Source: Scylla paramamosain (Eukaryota > Arthropoda > Malacostraca > Decapoda > Portunidae). From it: a DNA stretch of 64,000 bases. Shown here piece after piece: positions 1 to 13,700 of this stretch. Both the position numbers and the translations under genes were made by a program. The notes under the pieces are model-generated. The model saw only the letters and a program-made list of their open reading frames with translations, did not search any database and had not been told where the DNA came from. The stretch lies in assembly GCF_035594125.1 (NCBI RefSeq), contig NC_087181.1:7674840-7738839 (forward strand), in the 5' to 3' direction. Each line of letters begins with the position of its first letter. Positions within the stretch are counted from its first letter, which is position 1.

Positions 1-3000
1 CAAGCAAAAACTCGTGTATATGGAGATGTTTTTTAGATACCAAAATGCTGAATTTCATAAATAACAAAAATATAAAAAAAAAAAAAAAAAATCAAAAATT
101 AAAAAATTTAAAAAATTAAAAAAAAAATTCAAAATAAAAAAGTAACCTTACCAAAAGCGGGTATTTTGAGTGTTTTTTTTTTGCATCCTTAGTTACCAAA
201 ACCCGAAACTACATGCGAAACTTGCTTTATGTGGGAAATAAATAACATTACCAAAAAAAAAAGTGTTTTTTGAGTGTGTTTGAGCGTGTTAGGCAATAAA
301 GCACAAAAAAGCAGGGCAATGACATTACATGGGAATATAACCAACATTTACCAAGAACTTGTCTTTAAGTGTTTTTTAGCTCCTTACATACAAAAAAGCT
401 AAAATGCATGCAAAACACCCTTTATGGAGAAACAAAATAACATTACGAAAAACATGAATGTTCAGTGTTTTTGATCTGTTACGTATAAAAACGCTTAATT
501 GCCAGCAAAGAACCCTATCTTTGGGAAACGAAAGGACATTACTAGGAACGTGTATCATGACTGTTTTTAAGTTAAGAACCAAAACGTTAAAACCCACAAA
601 TAACACTTTAAAGAGAAATAAAAAAAAATACAAATAATAAATAAAAAAAATAGCATTTTTTTTATAGATTGTCATAAGTACCAAGATGCCAAAATTCTGC
701 TAAAATTCAGGGAATTTATGTGGAAAAAAGAAAAAAAAGTTTAATTATAGCTTTTTTTCGGATTGTTATTTACCAAACCCTAAAGTGCATGCAAAGCCAC
801 CTATATGAGGAAATTAAACGCCTTTACCAGAAACCTGTCTTTTCAGTGTTTTTTCAGCAAGTTAGGCACCAAACCGATAAATATTATGGAAGTCAGTCAA
901 CATGTGAATCCTTGATCATGTTACCTATAAAAACACTTAAATACATGTTTGGAAAACGAAAAAAAACATTACGAGAAACGTGTATTATGAGTGTTTTTAA
1001 GTTTCTGAAGTACCAAAAAGCTAAAAGCCACAAATAACACTCTTTTTTTGAAAAAAATAAAAAAATAAATAAAGAAAAAAATAGCAATTTTTTTTGTTAT
1101 TCATATTCATAGGTACTGAAACGCTGAAAGTCTGGCAAAATTCAGGGAAATTATGTGAAAAAAACATTATCAAAAAAAGTTAATTTTAGCTTTTTTTTTT
1201 GGACTGTTATGTACCAAACCCTAAAGTGCATCCAAAGCCACCTATATGGGGAAATTACACGACTTTACGAGAAACCTCTCTTTTGAGTGTTTTCTTTTTT
1301 AGCATGTTAGGCATCAAAAGTATAAATAATATGGAAATCACTCAATATGGGAATGCAAAAGAAAATTACTGAAAACGTGTCTTTTCCGTGTTTTACGTAG
1401 AAAAACGCTAAAACGGATGCAAACCAACCAATATGATGAAATACAATAACATTAACAGAAAGGTATATTTTGAGTGTTTTTGAGCCTGTTAACCACAAAA
1501 AAACGCGAAAATGGATGCAAAGCACTCTATATAGGGAAACAGAAGGACATTACGAGAAACGTGTATAACGTTTTATGGTTTCACAAGAACCACAAGGCAA
1601 AAAACGTAAAAACTCGTATATATGGATAAGTTTCTTAGATACCAAAATGCTGAAACTCATGAATAACACTCTTAATTGAGAAACAGAACAACCTTACTAT
1701 ATGTGTGTATTTTGAGAGCTTTTGACATTCTTAGTTACCAAAACCCTAAATTGCATGCGAAACCAAATTTATGTGGGAAAAAATGACATTACCAGAAAAG
1801 TGTCTTTTGAGTGTTTTTGAGCGTGATAGGATATAAAGCACTAAAAAGCAGGGTAATCTCATTAAATTCGAAAAAAAAAAATTTACCAAGAACTTGCCTT
1901 TAAGTGTTTTTGAGCTCCTTATATACCAAAACGCTAAAACAAATGGAAAACACACTTTATTTAGAAAAAGAATAACATTACCAAAAACATATATTTTGAG
2001 TGTTTTTGATCATGTTATTTATAAAAACGCTTAAATACATGCAAAGAACCTTATGTTTGGGAAACGAAAGGACATTACGAGAAACGTGTACTATCAGTGT
2101 TTTATAGTTCCTTAAGTACCAAAAAAGCTAAAACCCACAAATAACACTCTTTATAGGAAAAAAATAATGAAATAAAAATAATATTTTTTTTCTTGTTATT
2201 CATCTTCATAGGTACTAAGATGCTAAAATTCTGACAATATTCTTTGGGAATCGAAAACAAAATTACTGAAAACGTGTCTTTTCGGTGTTTTACGTAGAAA
2301 AACGCTAAAACGGATGCAAACCAACAAATATGAAGAAATAGAATAACATTACCAAAAAAGGTATATTTTGAGTGTTTTTCAGCTTGTTACCTATAAAAAA
2401 CGCGAAAATGGATGCAAAGCACTCCCTATTGGGAAAGAAAAGGACATTACGAGAAACGTGTATAATGAGTGTCTTATTATTTTCGGGCAAAAGAACTTGT
2501 GGTTCACAAGAACCACAAGGCAAAAAACGCAAAAACTAGTGTATATAAAGAAGTTTCTGAGACACCAAAACGCTGAAACTCATGAATAACAATCTTAATT
2601 GAGAAACAAAACAACATTACCAAATGCGTGTATTTTGAGTGTTTTTTTTCACATTCTTAGTTAGCAAAACCGGAAAAAGCAGGCGAAACTAGCTTTATGT
2701 AGTAAAAAAATGACATAACCGGAACAGTCTTTTGCTTGTTTTTGAGCGTGTTAGGCAATAAAGCACTAAAAAGCAGGGCAATCATATTACATTGGAATAA
2801 AACCAACTTTTATCAATAACTTGTCTTGAAGTGTTTTTCACCTCTTACATAGCAAATCGCTAAAACGCATGCAAAACACTCCTTTATGGAGAAGCAGAAT
2901 AACATTACAAAAAAACAAGTGTTTTTGAGTTTTTTTGATCATGTTACCTATAAAAACGCTTAAATACATGCAAAGATCCCTATATTTGAGAAACGAAACA

Positions 3001-3964
3001 ACATTACGAAAAATGTGTATTATGAATGTTTTTAAGTTCATTAAGTACCAAAACGTTAAAACCTACAAATAACACTCTTTATAGAGAAAAATAGCATTTT
3101 TATTTTTTTGTTTTTGATATTCATATGTACCAAGATGCCAAAATTCTGCCAAAATTCAGGAAAATTATGTGGAAAAAAGAACATTATCGAAAAAGTTTTT
3201 AAAAAGTTTAGTTTAAAAAGTTTTTTTTAAAGATTTTACCTTTTTTTTCGGAGTTATGTACCAAACCATAAAGTGTATGCAAAGCTACCTATTTGGGAAA
3301 ATTTAACGACTTTACAAGAAACCTGTCTTTTGAGTGTTTTTCCGCATGTTAGGCACCAAAACGATAGATAATATGAAAGTCACTCTATATGAAAAACCAA
3401 AACAAAATTACTGAAAACGTGTCTTTTAGAAGATTTACGTAGAAAAATGCTAAAACGGATGCAAACCAAAAAAATATGAAGAAATAGAATAATATTACCG
3501 GAAAAGTATATTTTGTGTGTTTTTGAGCTTGTTACATAAAAAAAAAACGCAAAAATGGATGCAAAGCACTGTATATTAGGAAAAAAAAGGACATAACGAC
3601 AAACGTGTATAATGAGTGTTTTATAGTTTGACCAGAATCAGAAGGCAAAAAACGCAAAAACTCGTCTGTGTGCAGAAGTTTCTAAGATACTAAAATGCTA
3701 AAACTCATGAATAACACTCTTAATCAAGAAACAGAGCAACCTTACTAAAAGCGTATATTTTGAGTGTTTTTTTTACATTCTTAGTTACCAAAACCCCAAA
3801 TTCCATGCGAAACTAGCTTTATGTGGGAAAAAATATGACATTACCAGAACTGTGTCTTTGAGTGTTTTTGAGCGTGTTAGCCAATAAAGCACTAAAAAGC
3901 AGGGCAATCACATTACATGGGAATAAAACCAACTTTTACGAAGAACTTGCCTTTTAGTGTTTTT
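1..3964 (+). repeat. Satellite array, segment 1 (HORs before first inverted block)
   Basis: No gene seen. The stretch consists of ~95-bp units in plus orientation, named A to L as in the reference HOR at 35817-36925. It enters in unit E and runs through F-L. L-unit anchors (ACCAAACCCTAAAGTGCATG-like) lie near 771, 1211 and 3258. Irregular joints are visible. A is fused directly to I near 905-911, giving a shortened HOR of about 440 bp. K is fused to B near 2235, so L and A are missing. The last HOR (from about 3258) is the diagnostic star variant: B carries TTTTAAAAGATTTACG near 3425, C reads GTTACATAAAAAAA, and D reads ACCAGAATCA. It leads into the inverted block. Confidence 0.9.
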
Positions 3965-4411
3965 GACATGCATTTAGTAAGGTTGTTCTGTTTCTGAATT
4001 AAGAGTGTTATTCATGAGTTTCAGCATTTTGGTATCTAGGAAACTTCTCCATATACACGAGTTTTTGCGTTTTTTGCCTGGTGGTTTTTTTGAACTATAA
4101 AATATTCATTATACACTTTTCCCGCAATGTCCCTTTGTTTCCCAATATAGAGTGCTTTGTATCAATTTTTGCTTTTTTGTAGGTAACAAGTTCAAAAACA
4201 CTCAAAATATACATTTTTGGTAATGTTTTCAGTTTTAGCGTTTTTCTACGTAAAACACTGAGAAGACTCGTTTTTAGTAATTTTCTTTTGGATTCCCACA
4301 TAGAGTGAGTTCATTATTATTTATCGTTTTTGTGCCTAACATGCTGAAAAACACTCAAAAGACAGATTTCTGATAAGGTCTTTAATTTCCTGGTATGCGA
4401 GCCCTAGCATG
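3965..4411 (-). repeat. Inverted satellite block, copy 1
   Basis: Plus-strand text switches to the reverse complement of the array. It reads start of F, then E, D, C, B, A and most of L, all reversed. The left junction lies in unit H, just after GTGTTTTTGACA. The right junction resumes in forward unit G (ATGTCTTTTAAGTGTTTTTG). Part of reversed C/B is shortened relative to copies 2 and 5. No gene seen. Confidence 0.88.
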
Positions 4412-7400
4412 TCTTTTAAGTGTTTTTGAGCGCGTTACGCAATAAAGCACTAAAATCCAGGGCAATCACATTACATGGGAATAAAACCAAATTTTACCCA
4501 GAACTTGCCTTTAAGTGTTTTTGAGCTTTTTACATACCAAAACGCTAAAAGGCATGCAAAATACATTTTATGGAGAAACAGAATTACATTATCAAATACA
4601 TGTATTTTGAGTGTTTTTGATCATGTTATCTATAAAAACTCTTGAATACATGCAAAGAACCTTATGTTTGGGAAACGAAAGGACATTACGAGAAACGTGT
4701 ATTATGAGTGATTTTTAAGTTCCTTAAGTAACAAAAAGCTTAAACCCACAAATAACACTTTAGAAAAAAAAAATAATAAAAAATGGGATTTTTTTTTTAT
4801 TTATCTTCATAGGTACCGAGATGCCAAAATTCTGCCAAAATTCAGGGAATTTATGTGGAAAAAAGAACATTATCATAAAAGTTAATTATAACTTTTTTTT
4901 TCGGATTGTTATGTACCAAACCCTAAAGTGCATAGAAAGCCACCTATATAGGAAAGTTCAACGACTTTACCAGAAACCTTTCTTTTCAGTGTTTTCCGGC
5001 ATGTTAGGCACCAAAACGATAAATAATATGGAAGTCAGTCAATATATGAATTCAAAAGAAAATTAGTGAAAACGTGTCTTTTCAGTGTTTTACATAGAAA
5101 AACGCTAAAGCGGATACAAACTATCCTATATGAAGAAATAGAATAACATTACCAAAAAGATATATTTTGAGTGTTTTTGAGCTTGTTACTTACAAAAAAT
5201 GCAAAAATGGATGTAAAGCACTTTATATTAGGAAACAAAAGGACATTACGAGAAACGTGTATAATGAGTGTTTTATAGTTTTAAAAGAACCATAAGGCAA
5301 TAAACGCAAAAACTCGTGTATATAGAGAAATTTCTTACATACCAAAACGAATCAATGCAAAGCCTCCTTTATGAGGAAATTAAACGACCTTACCAGAAAT
5401 CTGTGTTTTGACTGTTTTTTTGGCATGTTAGGCACCAAAACGATAAATAATAAGGAACTCAATCTATATGGTAATCCAAAACAATGTTACTGAAAACGTG
5501 TCTTTTCAGTGTGTTACGTAGAAAAACGTTAAAACGAATGGAAACCAACCAATATCAAGAAATAGAAAAACGTTACCAAAAAGGTATATTTTGAGGGTTT
5601 TTGAGCTTTCTACCTACAAAAAACGCGAAAATTGATGCGAAGCACTCTATATTAGAAAAAAAAGGACATTGCAAGAAAAGTGTGTAATGAGTGTTTTTTA
5701 TAGTTCAAGAGAACCACAAAGCAAAAAACGCAAAAACTCGTGTATATGGAGAGATTTCCTAGATACCAAAATGCTGAAACTCATGAATAAAACTCTTAAT
5801 TGAGAAACAGAACAACCTTAATAAATGCGTGTATTTTGAGTGCTTTTCACAATCTTAGTTACCAAAACCCCAAATTGCATGCGAAACCACCTTTATGTGA
5901 GAAAAAAATGACATTACAAGAAAAGTGTCTTTTAAGTGTTTTTGAGCGTGATAGGCAATAAAGCACTAAAAAGCAAGACAATCATATTACATTGCAAAAA
6001 CACCAATTTATATAAAAAAAAACTTGCCTTTAAGTGTTTTTAAGCTCCTTATATTTAAAACTGCTAAAACGCTTAAAAAACACACTTTATGGAGAAACAG
6101 AATAACATTACCAAAAACATGTATTTTCAGTGTTATCTATAAAAACGCTTAAGTACATGCAAAGAACATTATGTTTGGGAAACAAAAGGACATTACGAAA
6201 AACGTGTTTTATGAGTGTTTTTTAAGTTCCTTAAGTACCAAAAAGCTAAAACTCACAAATAACACTCTTTATTTAGAAAATAAAAAATGAAAAAATAAAA
6301 AAAATAGGAAATTTTATTTACTAACTTAATTTTTTTTTTTTTTTTGTTAATCATTTTCATAGGTACCGAGATGCCAAAATTCTGGGAAAATTCAGGGCAA
6401 TCATATGATAAAACAATATTATCAAAAAAAAACTTTTTTTTCGGACTGTTATGTACCAAATCCTAAAGTGCATGCAAAGCCTCCTATATGAAGAAATTAA
6501 ACGACCTTACCAGAAATCTGTGTTTTGAGTGTTTTTTTGCATGTTAGGCACCAAAACGATAAATAATAAGGAACTCACTCTATATGGGAATCCAAAACAA
6601 AGTTACTGAAAACGTGTCTTCTCAGTGTTTTACGTAGAAAAAAACTCTAAAAAGGATGCAAAGCAACCAATATCAAGAAATAGAAAAACGTTACTAAAAA
6701 GGTATATTTTCAGTGTTTTTGAGCTTGTTATGAACAAAAAAACGCGAAAATTGATGCAAAGCACTCTATATTAGAAAACAAAAGGATATTCCAAGAAAAG
6801 TGTATAATGAGTGTTTTATAGTCCAAAAGAACAAGGCAAAAAACGCAAAATTTCGTGTATATGGAGAGGTTTCCTAGATACAAAAATGCTAAAACTCATG
6901 TATAACACTCCTAATTGATAAACAGAACAACCTTAATAAATGCGTGTATTTTGAGGGCTTTGAACATTCTTAGTTACCAAAACCCCAAATCGCATGCGAA
7001 AATAGATTTGTGGGAAAAAAAATTACTACCAGAAAAGTGTCTTTTCATTGTTTTTGATCGTGATAGGCAATAAAGCACTAAAAAGGAAGGCAATCACATT
7101 ACATTGGAGGAAAACGAATTTTTACCAAGAATTTGCTTTTAAGTGTTTTTGAGCTTCTTATATACCAAAACACTAAAACGAATGCAAAACATTCTTTATG
7201 GTGAAACAGAATAACATTACCAAAAACATGTATTTTGAGTGTTTTTGATCTTGTTACCAATAAAAACGCTTAAATACATGCAAAGAACACTATTTTTGGG
7301 AAATGAAAGGAGATTACGAGAAACGTGTATTAAGAGTGTTTTTAAATTCATTAATTACCAAAAAGCTAAAAGCCACAAATAACACTCTTTATTGAGAAAC

Positions 7401-10285
7401 AATAAATAAATAAAAAAAAAAATACGAATTTTTTTACTTCTTTCTTATTCATATTCACAGGTACCGAGATCCTAAAATACGGGCAAAATTCAGGAAATTA
7501 TAAGAAATGAAAACATTATCAAAAAAGTTAAATATAGCTTTTTTTCTGACATGTACCAAACGCCTAAAGTGCATGCAAAGCCACCTATATGGGGAAATTA
7601 AACATCTTTGCCAGAAAAGTCTTATGAGTGTTTTTTCAGCATATTAGGAACCAACACGATAAAGAACATGGTAGTCAATCTATATGGGAATCCAATACAA
7701 AATTACAAAAAACGTGTCTTTTCGGTGTTTTACGTAGAAAAACGCTAAAACGGATGCAAACCAACCAATATGAAGAAATAAAATAACATTACCAAAAAAG
7801 TATATTTTGAGTGTTTTTTTTTTAATTGTTACCTACAAAATGCGAAAATTGATTGAAAGCACTATATATTGGAAAGGAAAAGGACATTACGAGAAACGTG
7901 TATAAGGAGTGTTTTATAGTTTCACAAGAACTACAGGGCAAAAAACGCAAAAAACTCGTATATATAGAGAAGTTTCTTACATTCTAAAATGCTGAAACTC
8001 TGGAACAACACTCTTAATTGAGAAACAGAACAATCTTACTAAATGCCTGTATTTTGAGTGCTTTTCACATTCTTAGTTACCAAAATCCCAAATTTTATGC
8101 GAAACCAGCTTTATGTGAGAAAAAAAATTACATTACCAGAAAAAATGTCTTATGAGTGTTTTTGAGCGTGTTAGGTAATAAAGCACTAAAAAGCAGGGCA
8201 AACACATTACATTGGAATAAAACCAATTTTTAACAAGAACTTGCCTTTAAGTGTTTTTGAGTTCCTTATATACCAAAACACTAAAACGCATGCAAAATAC
8301 ACTTTATGGTGAAACAGAAGGACATTACCAAAAACATGTATTTAGAGTGTTTTTGAACATGTTACCAATAAAAACGCTGAAATACATGCAAAGAACCCTA
8401 TTTTGGGGAAACGAAAGGACATTACGAGAAACGTGTATTATGAGTGTTTTTTTAAGCTCCTTAATTACCAAAAAATCTAAAACCCACAAATAACACTCTT
8501 TATAGAGAAAAAAAAATAAAAGAAAATAAAATATAATTTTTTTTTTTGTTATTCATCTTCACAGATACTAAGATGCCAAAATTCTGGCAATATTCTTTGG
8601 GAATCGAAAACAAAATTACTGAAAACGTGTCTTTTCGGTGTTTTACGTAGAAAAACGCTAAAACAGATGAAAACCAACCAATATAAAGAAATAGAATAAC
8701 ATTACCAAAGAGGTATATTTTGAGTGTTTTTGAGCTCGATACCTACACAAAACGCGAAAATTGATGCAAAGCACTCCCTATTGGTTAAGAAAAGAACATT
8801 ACGATAATTATATTATAATGAGTGTCTTATTATTTTCGGGCAAAAGAACATGTGGTTCACAAGAACCACAAAGCAAAAAACGCAAAAACTTGTGTATATA
8901 AAGAAGTTTCTTAGATACGAAAATGCTAAAACTCATGAATAACAATCTTAATTGAGAAACAAAACAACATTACGAAATGCGTTTATTTTGAGTGTTTTTT
9001 TTCACATTCTTCGCAAAACCCTAAATAGCATGCGAAACTAGCTTTATATGGGAAAAAAATGACATTACCAGAAGTGTCTTTTCAGTGTTTTTGACCAAGT
9101 TAGGCAATAAAGCACTAAAAATCAGGGCAATCATATTATATTGGAATAAAACCATTTTTTACAAAGAACTTGCCTTGAAGTGTTTTTCAGCTCCTTACAT
9201 ACCAAATTGCTGAAACGCATGCAAAACACTCCTTTATAGAGAAGCAGAATAAGAATACCAAAAACAAGTGTTTTGAGTGTTTTTTATCATGTTACCTATA
9301 AAAACGCTTAAATACATACAAAGATCCCCATATTTGGAAAATGAAAGGATATTACGAAAAATGTGTATTATGAATGTTTTTAAGTTCCTTAAGTACTAAA
9401 ACGTTAAAACCTACAAATAAAACTCTTTATAGAGAAAAAAATAAATAAAAAAATAGCATTTTTATTTTTTTGTTCATATCTAAAAACAGGCCAAAATTCT
9501 GCCAAAATTCAGAGAAATTATGTGGAAAAAACATTATCGAAAAAGTTAATGTTATGTTCCAAAGTTATGTTATGTTATGAGTTATGTTCCAAACCATAAA
9601 GTGTAATGAAAGCCAACTATCTGATGAAATTTAACGACTTTACAAGAAACCTGTCTTTTGAGTGTTTTCTGCATGTTGGGCACTAAAACGATAAATAATA
9701 TGAAAGTCACTCTATATGGAAATCCAAAACAAAATTACTGAAAACGTGTCTTTTAAAAGATTTACGTAGAAAAACACTAAAACGGATGCAAACTAACCAA
9801 TATGAAGAAATAGAATAACATTACAAAAAAGTATATTTTGTGTGTTTTTGAGCGTGTTACATAAAAAAAAAACGCGAAAATGGATGCAAACCACTCTATA
9901 TAAGGAAAAAAAAGGACATATCAAGAAACGTGTATAATGAGTGTTTTATAGTTTCACCAGAATCACAAGGCAAAAAACGCAAAAACTAGACTGTATGGAG
10001 AAGTTTCTAAGATACCAAAATACTGAAACTCATGAATAACACTCTTAATCAAGAAACAGAACAACCTTACTAAATGCGTGTATTTTGAGTGTTTTTTTAC
10101 ATTCTTAGTTACCAAAACCCCAAATTCCATGCGAAACTAGCTTTATGTGGGAAAAAAATGACATTACCAGAAAAGTGTCTGAGTGTTTTTGAGCGTGTTA
10201 GGCAATAAAACACTAAAAAGCAAGGCAAACACAATACATGGGAATAAAACCAACTTTTACGAAGAACTTGCCTTTTAGTGTTTTT
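4412..10285 (+). repeat. Satellite array, segment 2
   Basis: Forward array with L anchors near 4914, 6455, 7552 and 9590. Consecutive complete HORs are about 1.1 kb. Joints: E fused to L near 5340 (CATACCAAAACGAATCAATG), and K fused to B near 8580. The final HOR from 9590 is the star variant (TTTTAAAAGATTTACG near 9750) that precedes the inversion. Most of this segment has a parallel copy at about 52.4-58.0 kb with the same order of joints. No gene seen. Confidence 0.9.
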
Positions 10286-10767
10286 GACACGCATTTAGTA
10301 AGGTTGTTCTGTTTCTCAATTAAAAGTGTTATTCTTGAGTTTCAGCATTTTGGTATATAGGAAACTTCGCCATATACACGAGTTTTTGCGTTTTTTCCCT
10401 TGTGGGTTTTTTTTTTAACTATAAAACATTCATTATACACTTTTCTCGCAATGTCCCTTTCTTTCCCAATATAGAGTGCTTTATATCAATTTTTGCGTTT
10501 TTTTTTTGTAGGTAACAAGCTCAAAAACACTCAAAATATACATTTTTGGTAATGTTTTTCTGCTTCTTGATATTGGTTGGTTTGTATCAGTTTTAGCGTT
10601 TTTCTACGTAAAACACTGAGAAGACGCGTTTTCAGTAATTTTCTTTTGGATTCCCACATAGCGTGAGTTCCTTATTATTTATCGTTTTGGTGCCTAACAT
10701 GCTGAAAAACACTCAAAAGACAGATTTCTGGTAAGGTCTTTAATTTCCTCATATGGGAGGCTTTAAA
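10286..10767 (-). repeat. Inverted satellite block, copy 2
   Basis: A nearly full-length inverted block of about 482 bp. It reads start of F, then E, D, C, B, A and L in reverse. Reversed B shows CTACGTAAAACACTGAGAAG and reversed A shows GGTGCCTAACATGCTGAAAA. The left joint is in H at TTTTTGACAC|GCATTTAG. The right joint is GGAGGCTTTAAATG followed by forward G. Confidence 0.9.
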
Positions 10768-13700
10768 TGTCTTTTCAGTGTTTTTGAGCGTGTTACGCAA
10801 TAAAGCACTAAAAGCCAGGGCAATCACATTACATGGGAATAAAACCAAATTTTACGTGTTTTTGAACTCCTTACATACCAAAACGCTAAAACGCATGCAA
10901 AATACATTTTATGGAGAAACAGAATTACATTACCAAATACATGTATTTTGAGTGTTTTTGATCATGTTATCTATAAAAACGCTTAAATACATGCAAAGAA
11001 CCTTATGTTTGGGAAACGAAAGGACATTACAAGAAACGTGTATTATGAGTGTTTTTTTTAAGTTCCTTCAGTACCAAAAAGCTAAACCCCACAAATAATA
11101 CTTTTTAGAAAAGAAAAATTAATAAATAAAAAAAATAAAAAAAAGGGATTTTTTTTTTGTTTGTCATCTTCATAGGTACCGAATTGCCAAAATTCTGCTA
11201 AAATTCAGAGAATTTATGTGGAAAAAAGAACATTATCATGAAAGTTAATTATAGCTTTTTTTTCTGATTGTTATGTACCAAAACCCAAAGTGCATGCAAA
11301 GCCACCTATATAGGGAAGTTAAACGACTTTACCAGAAACCTGTCTTTTCAGTGTTTTTCTGCATGTTAGGCACCAATACGATAAATAATATGAAAATCAG
11401 TCAATATGTGAATCCAAAACAAAGTTACTGAAAACGTGTCTTTTCAGTGTTTTATGTAGAAAAACGCTAAAGCAGATGCAAACCATCCTATATGAAGAAA
11501 TAGAATAACATTACCAAAAAGATATATTTTGAGTGTTTTTGAGCTTGTTACTTACAATAAATGCAAAAATGGATGTAAAGCACTCTATATTAGGAAACAA
11601 AAGGACATTACGAAAAATGTGTATAATGAGTGTTTTATAGTTTTAAAAGGTCCACAAGGCAATAAAGGCAAATACTCATGTATATAGAAAAATTTTTACA
11701 TACCAAAATGATGAAATGCATGAATAACACTTAATTTTACCAAATTGTGTATTTTGAGTGTTTTTCACATTCTTAGTTACGAAAATGCCAAATTATATGC
11801 GAAACTAGCTTCATGTAAAGAAAAAAATGACATTACCAGAAAAGTGTCTTTTGAGTGTTTTTGAGCGTGATATACAACAAAGCACTAAAAAGCAGAACAA
11901 TCACATTACATGGGAATAAATCTTTTACGAAGAATTTGCCTTTAAGTTTTTTAACCCCTTATACACGAAACCACTAAAACGCATGCAAAAACAAACTTTA
12001 TGGAGAAACAGAATAACATTACCAAAAACATGTATTTTGAGTGTTTTTGATCATGTTATCTATAAAAATGCTTAAGTACATGCAAAGAACATTATGTTGG
12101 GGAAACAAAAGGACATTACGAGAAACGTGTATTATGAGTGTTTTTATGATTTCCTTAAGTACCAAAAAGCTAAAACCGACAAATAACACTCTTTATTTAA
12201 AAAATAAAAAATTTATAAATTTAAAAATAGGGTTTTTTTTTTTTTGTTATTCAATTTCATAGGTACCGAGATGCCAAAATTCTACGTAAATTCAGGGCAA
12301 TTATATGATAAAATATTATAAAAAAAGTTAATTTCTGCTTTTTTTTTCGGACTGTTATGTACCAAACCCTAAAGTGCATGCAAAGCCTCCAATATGAGAA
12401 AATATGAGAAAAAATATGAGAAAACGATAAATAATAAGGAACTCATTCAAATTGGGAATCCAAAACAAAGTTATTGAAAACGAGTCTTCTAAGTGTTTTA
12501 CGTAGAAAAACGTTAAAACGGATGCAAACCAACCAATATCAAGAAATAGAAAAACGTTACCAAAAAGATATATTTTGATTGTTTTTGAGCTTTTTGCCTA
12601 CAAAAACGCGAAAATTGATGGAAAGCACTCAATATTGGGAAACAAAAGAACATTGCAAGAAAAGTGTATAATGAGTGTTTTATAGTTCAAAAGAACCACA
12701 AAGCAAACAATGTAAAAACTTGTGTATTTGGAGAGATTTACTAGATACTAAAATGCTGAAACTCATGAATAACACTCTTAATTGAAAAACAGAACAACCT
12801 TACTAAATGCATGTATTTTGAGTGCTTTTCACGTTCTTAGTTACCAAAAACCCCAATTTACAAGTGAAAACAGCTTTGTGGGGAAAAAAAAAATGATTTT
12901 ACCAGAAAAGTGTCTTTTGAGTGTTTTTCAGCGTGATAGGTAATAAAGCACTCAAAAGCAGGGCAATCACATTACATTGGAATAAAACCATTTTTTACCA
13001 AGAACTTGCCTTTAAGTGTTTTGAGCTCCTTATATACAAAATTGCTAAAACGCATGCAAAACACACTTTATGGAGAAACAGAATAACATTACCAAAACCT
13101 TGTATTTTGAGTGTTTTTGATCATGTTATCTATAAAAACGCTTAAATACATGCAAAGAACCTTATGTTTGGGAAACGAAAGGACATTACGAGAAACGTGT
13201 ATTATGAGTGTTTTTAAGTTCCTTAAGTACCAAAAAGGTAAATCCCACAAATAACACTCTTTATTGAGAAAAAATAAATAAATAAATAAAAAAAAAAAAA
13301 AATTGATTTTTTTTTTTATTTATCTTCATAGGTACCGAGATGCCAAAATTCTGGGAAAATTCAGGACAATTATATGATAAAAGAATATTATCAAAAAAGT
13401 TAATTTTAGCTTTTTTTTCGGACTGTTATGTACCAAACCCTAAAGTGCATGCAAAGCCTCCTATATGAGGAAATTAAACGACCTTATCAGAAATCTCTCT
13501 TTTGAGTGTTGTTCAGCATGTTAGGCATCAAAACGATAAATAATAAGGAACTCACTCTATATGGGAATTCAATACAAAAATACTGAAAACTTGTCTTCTC
13601 AGTGTTTTACGTAGAACACTAAAACGGATGCAAACAAACCAATATAAAGAAAGAAAAACATTACCAAAAAGGTATATTTTGAGTATTTTTGAACTTGTTA

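Noticed and set aside
280..300. TTAGG inside TGTTAGGCA in many units, as in arthropod telomeres.
   Set aside because: It appears once per unit in A and G only, never in tandem, so it is not a telomeric array.
376..684. Many short open frames (60-110 codons) on both strands across the satellite, often with recurring words such as LKTLIIHVSRNVL or MSVFEL.
   Set aside because: They repeat because the DNA repeats. They follow unit boundaries, differ by frameshifts between copies, have AT-driven composition and show no domain or initiation context. They are not annotated as genes.
2450..2475. ATTACGAGAAACGTGTATT as a possible CENP-B box.
   Set aside because: The spacing and the core TTCG...CGGG of the known box are not met.
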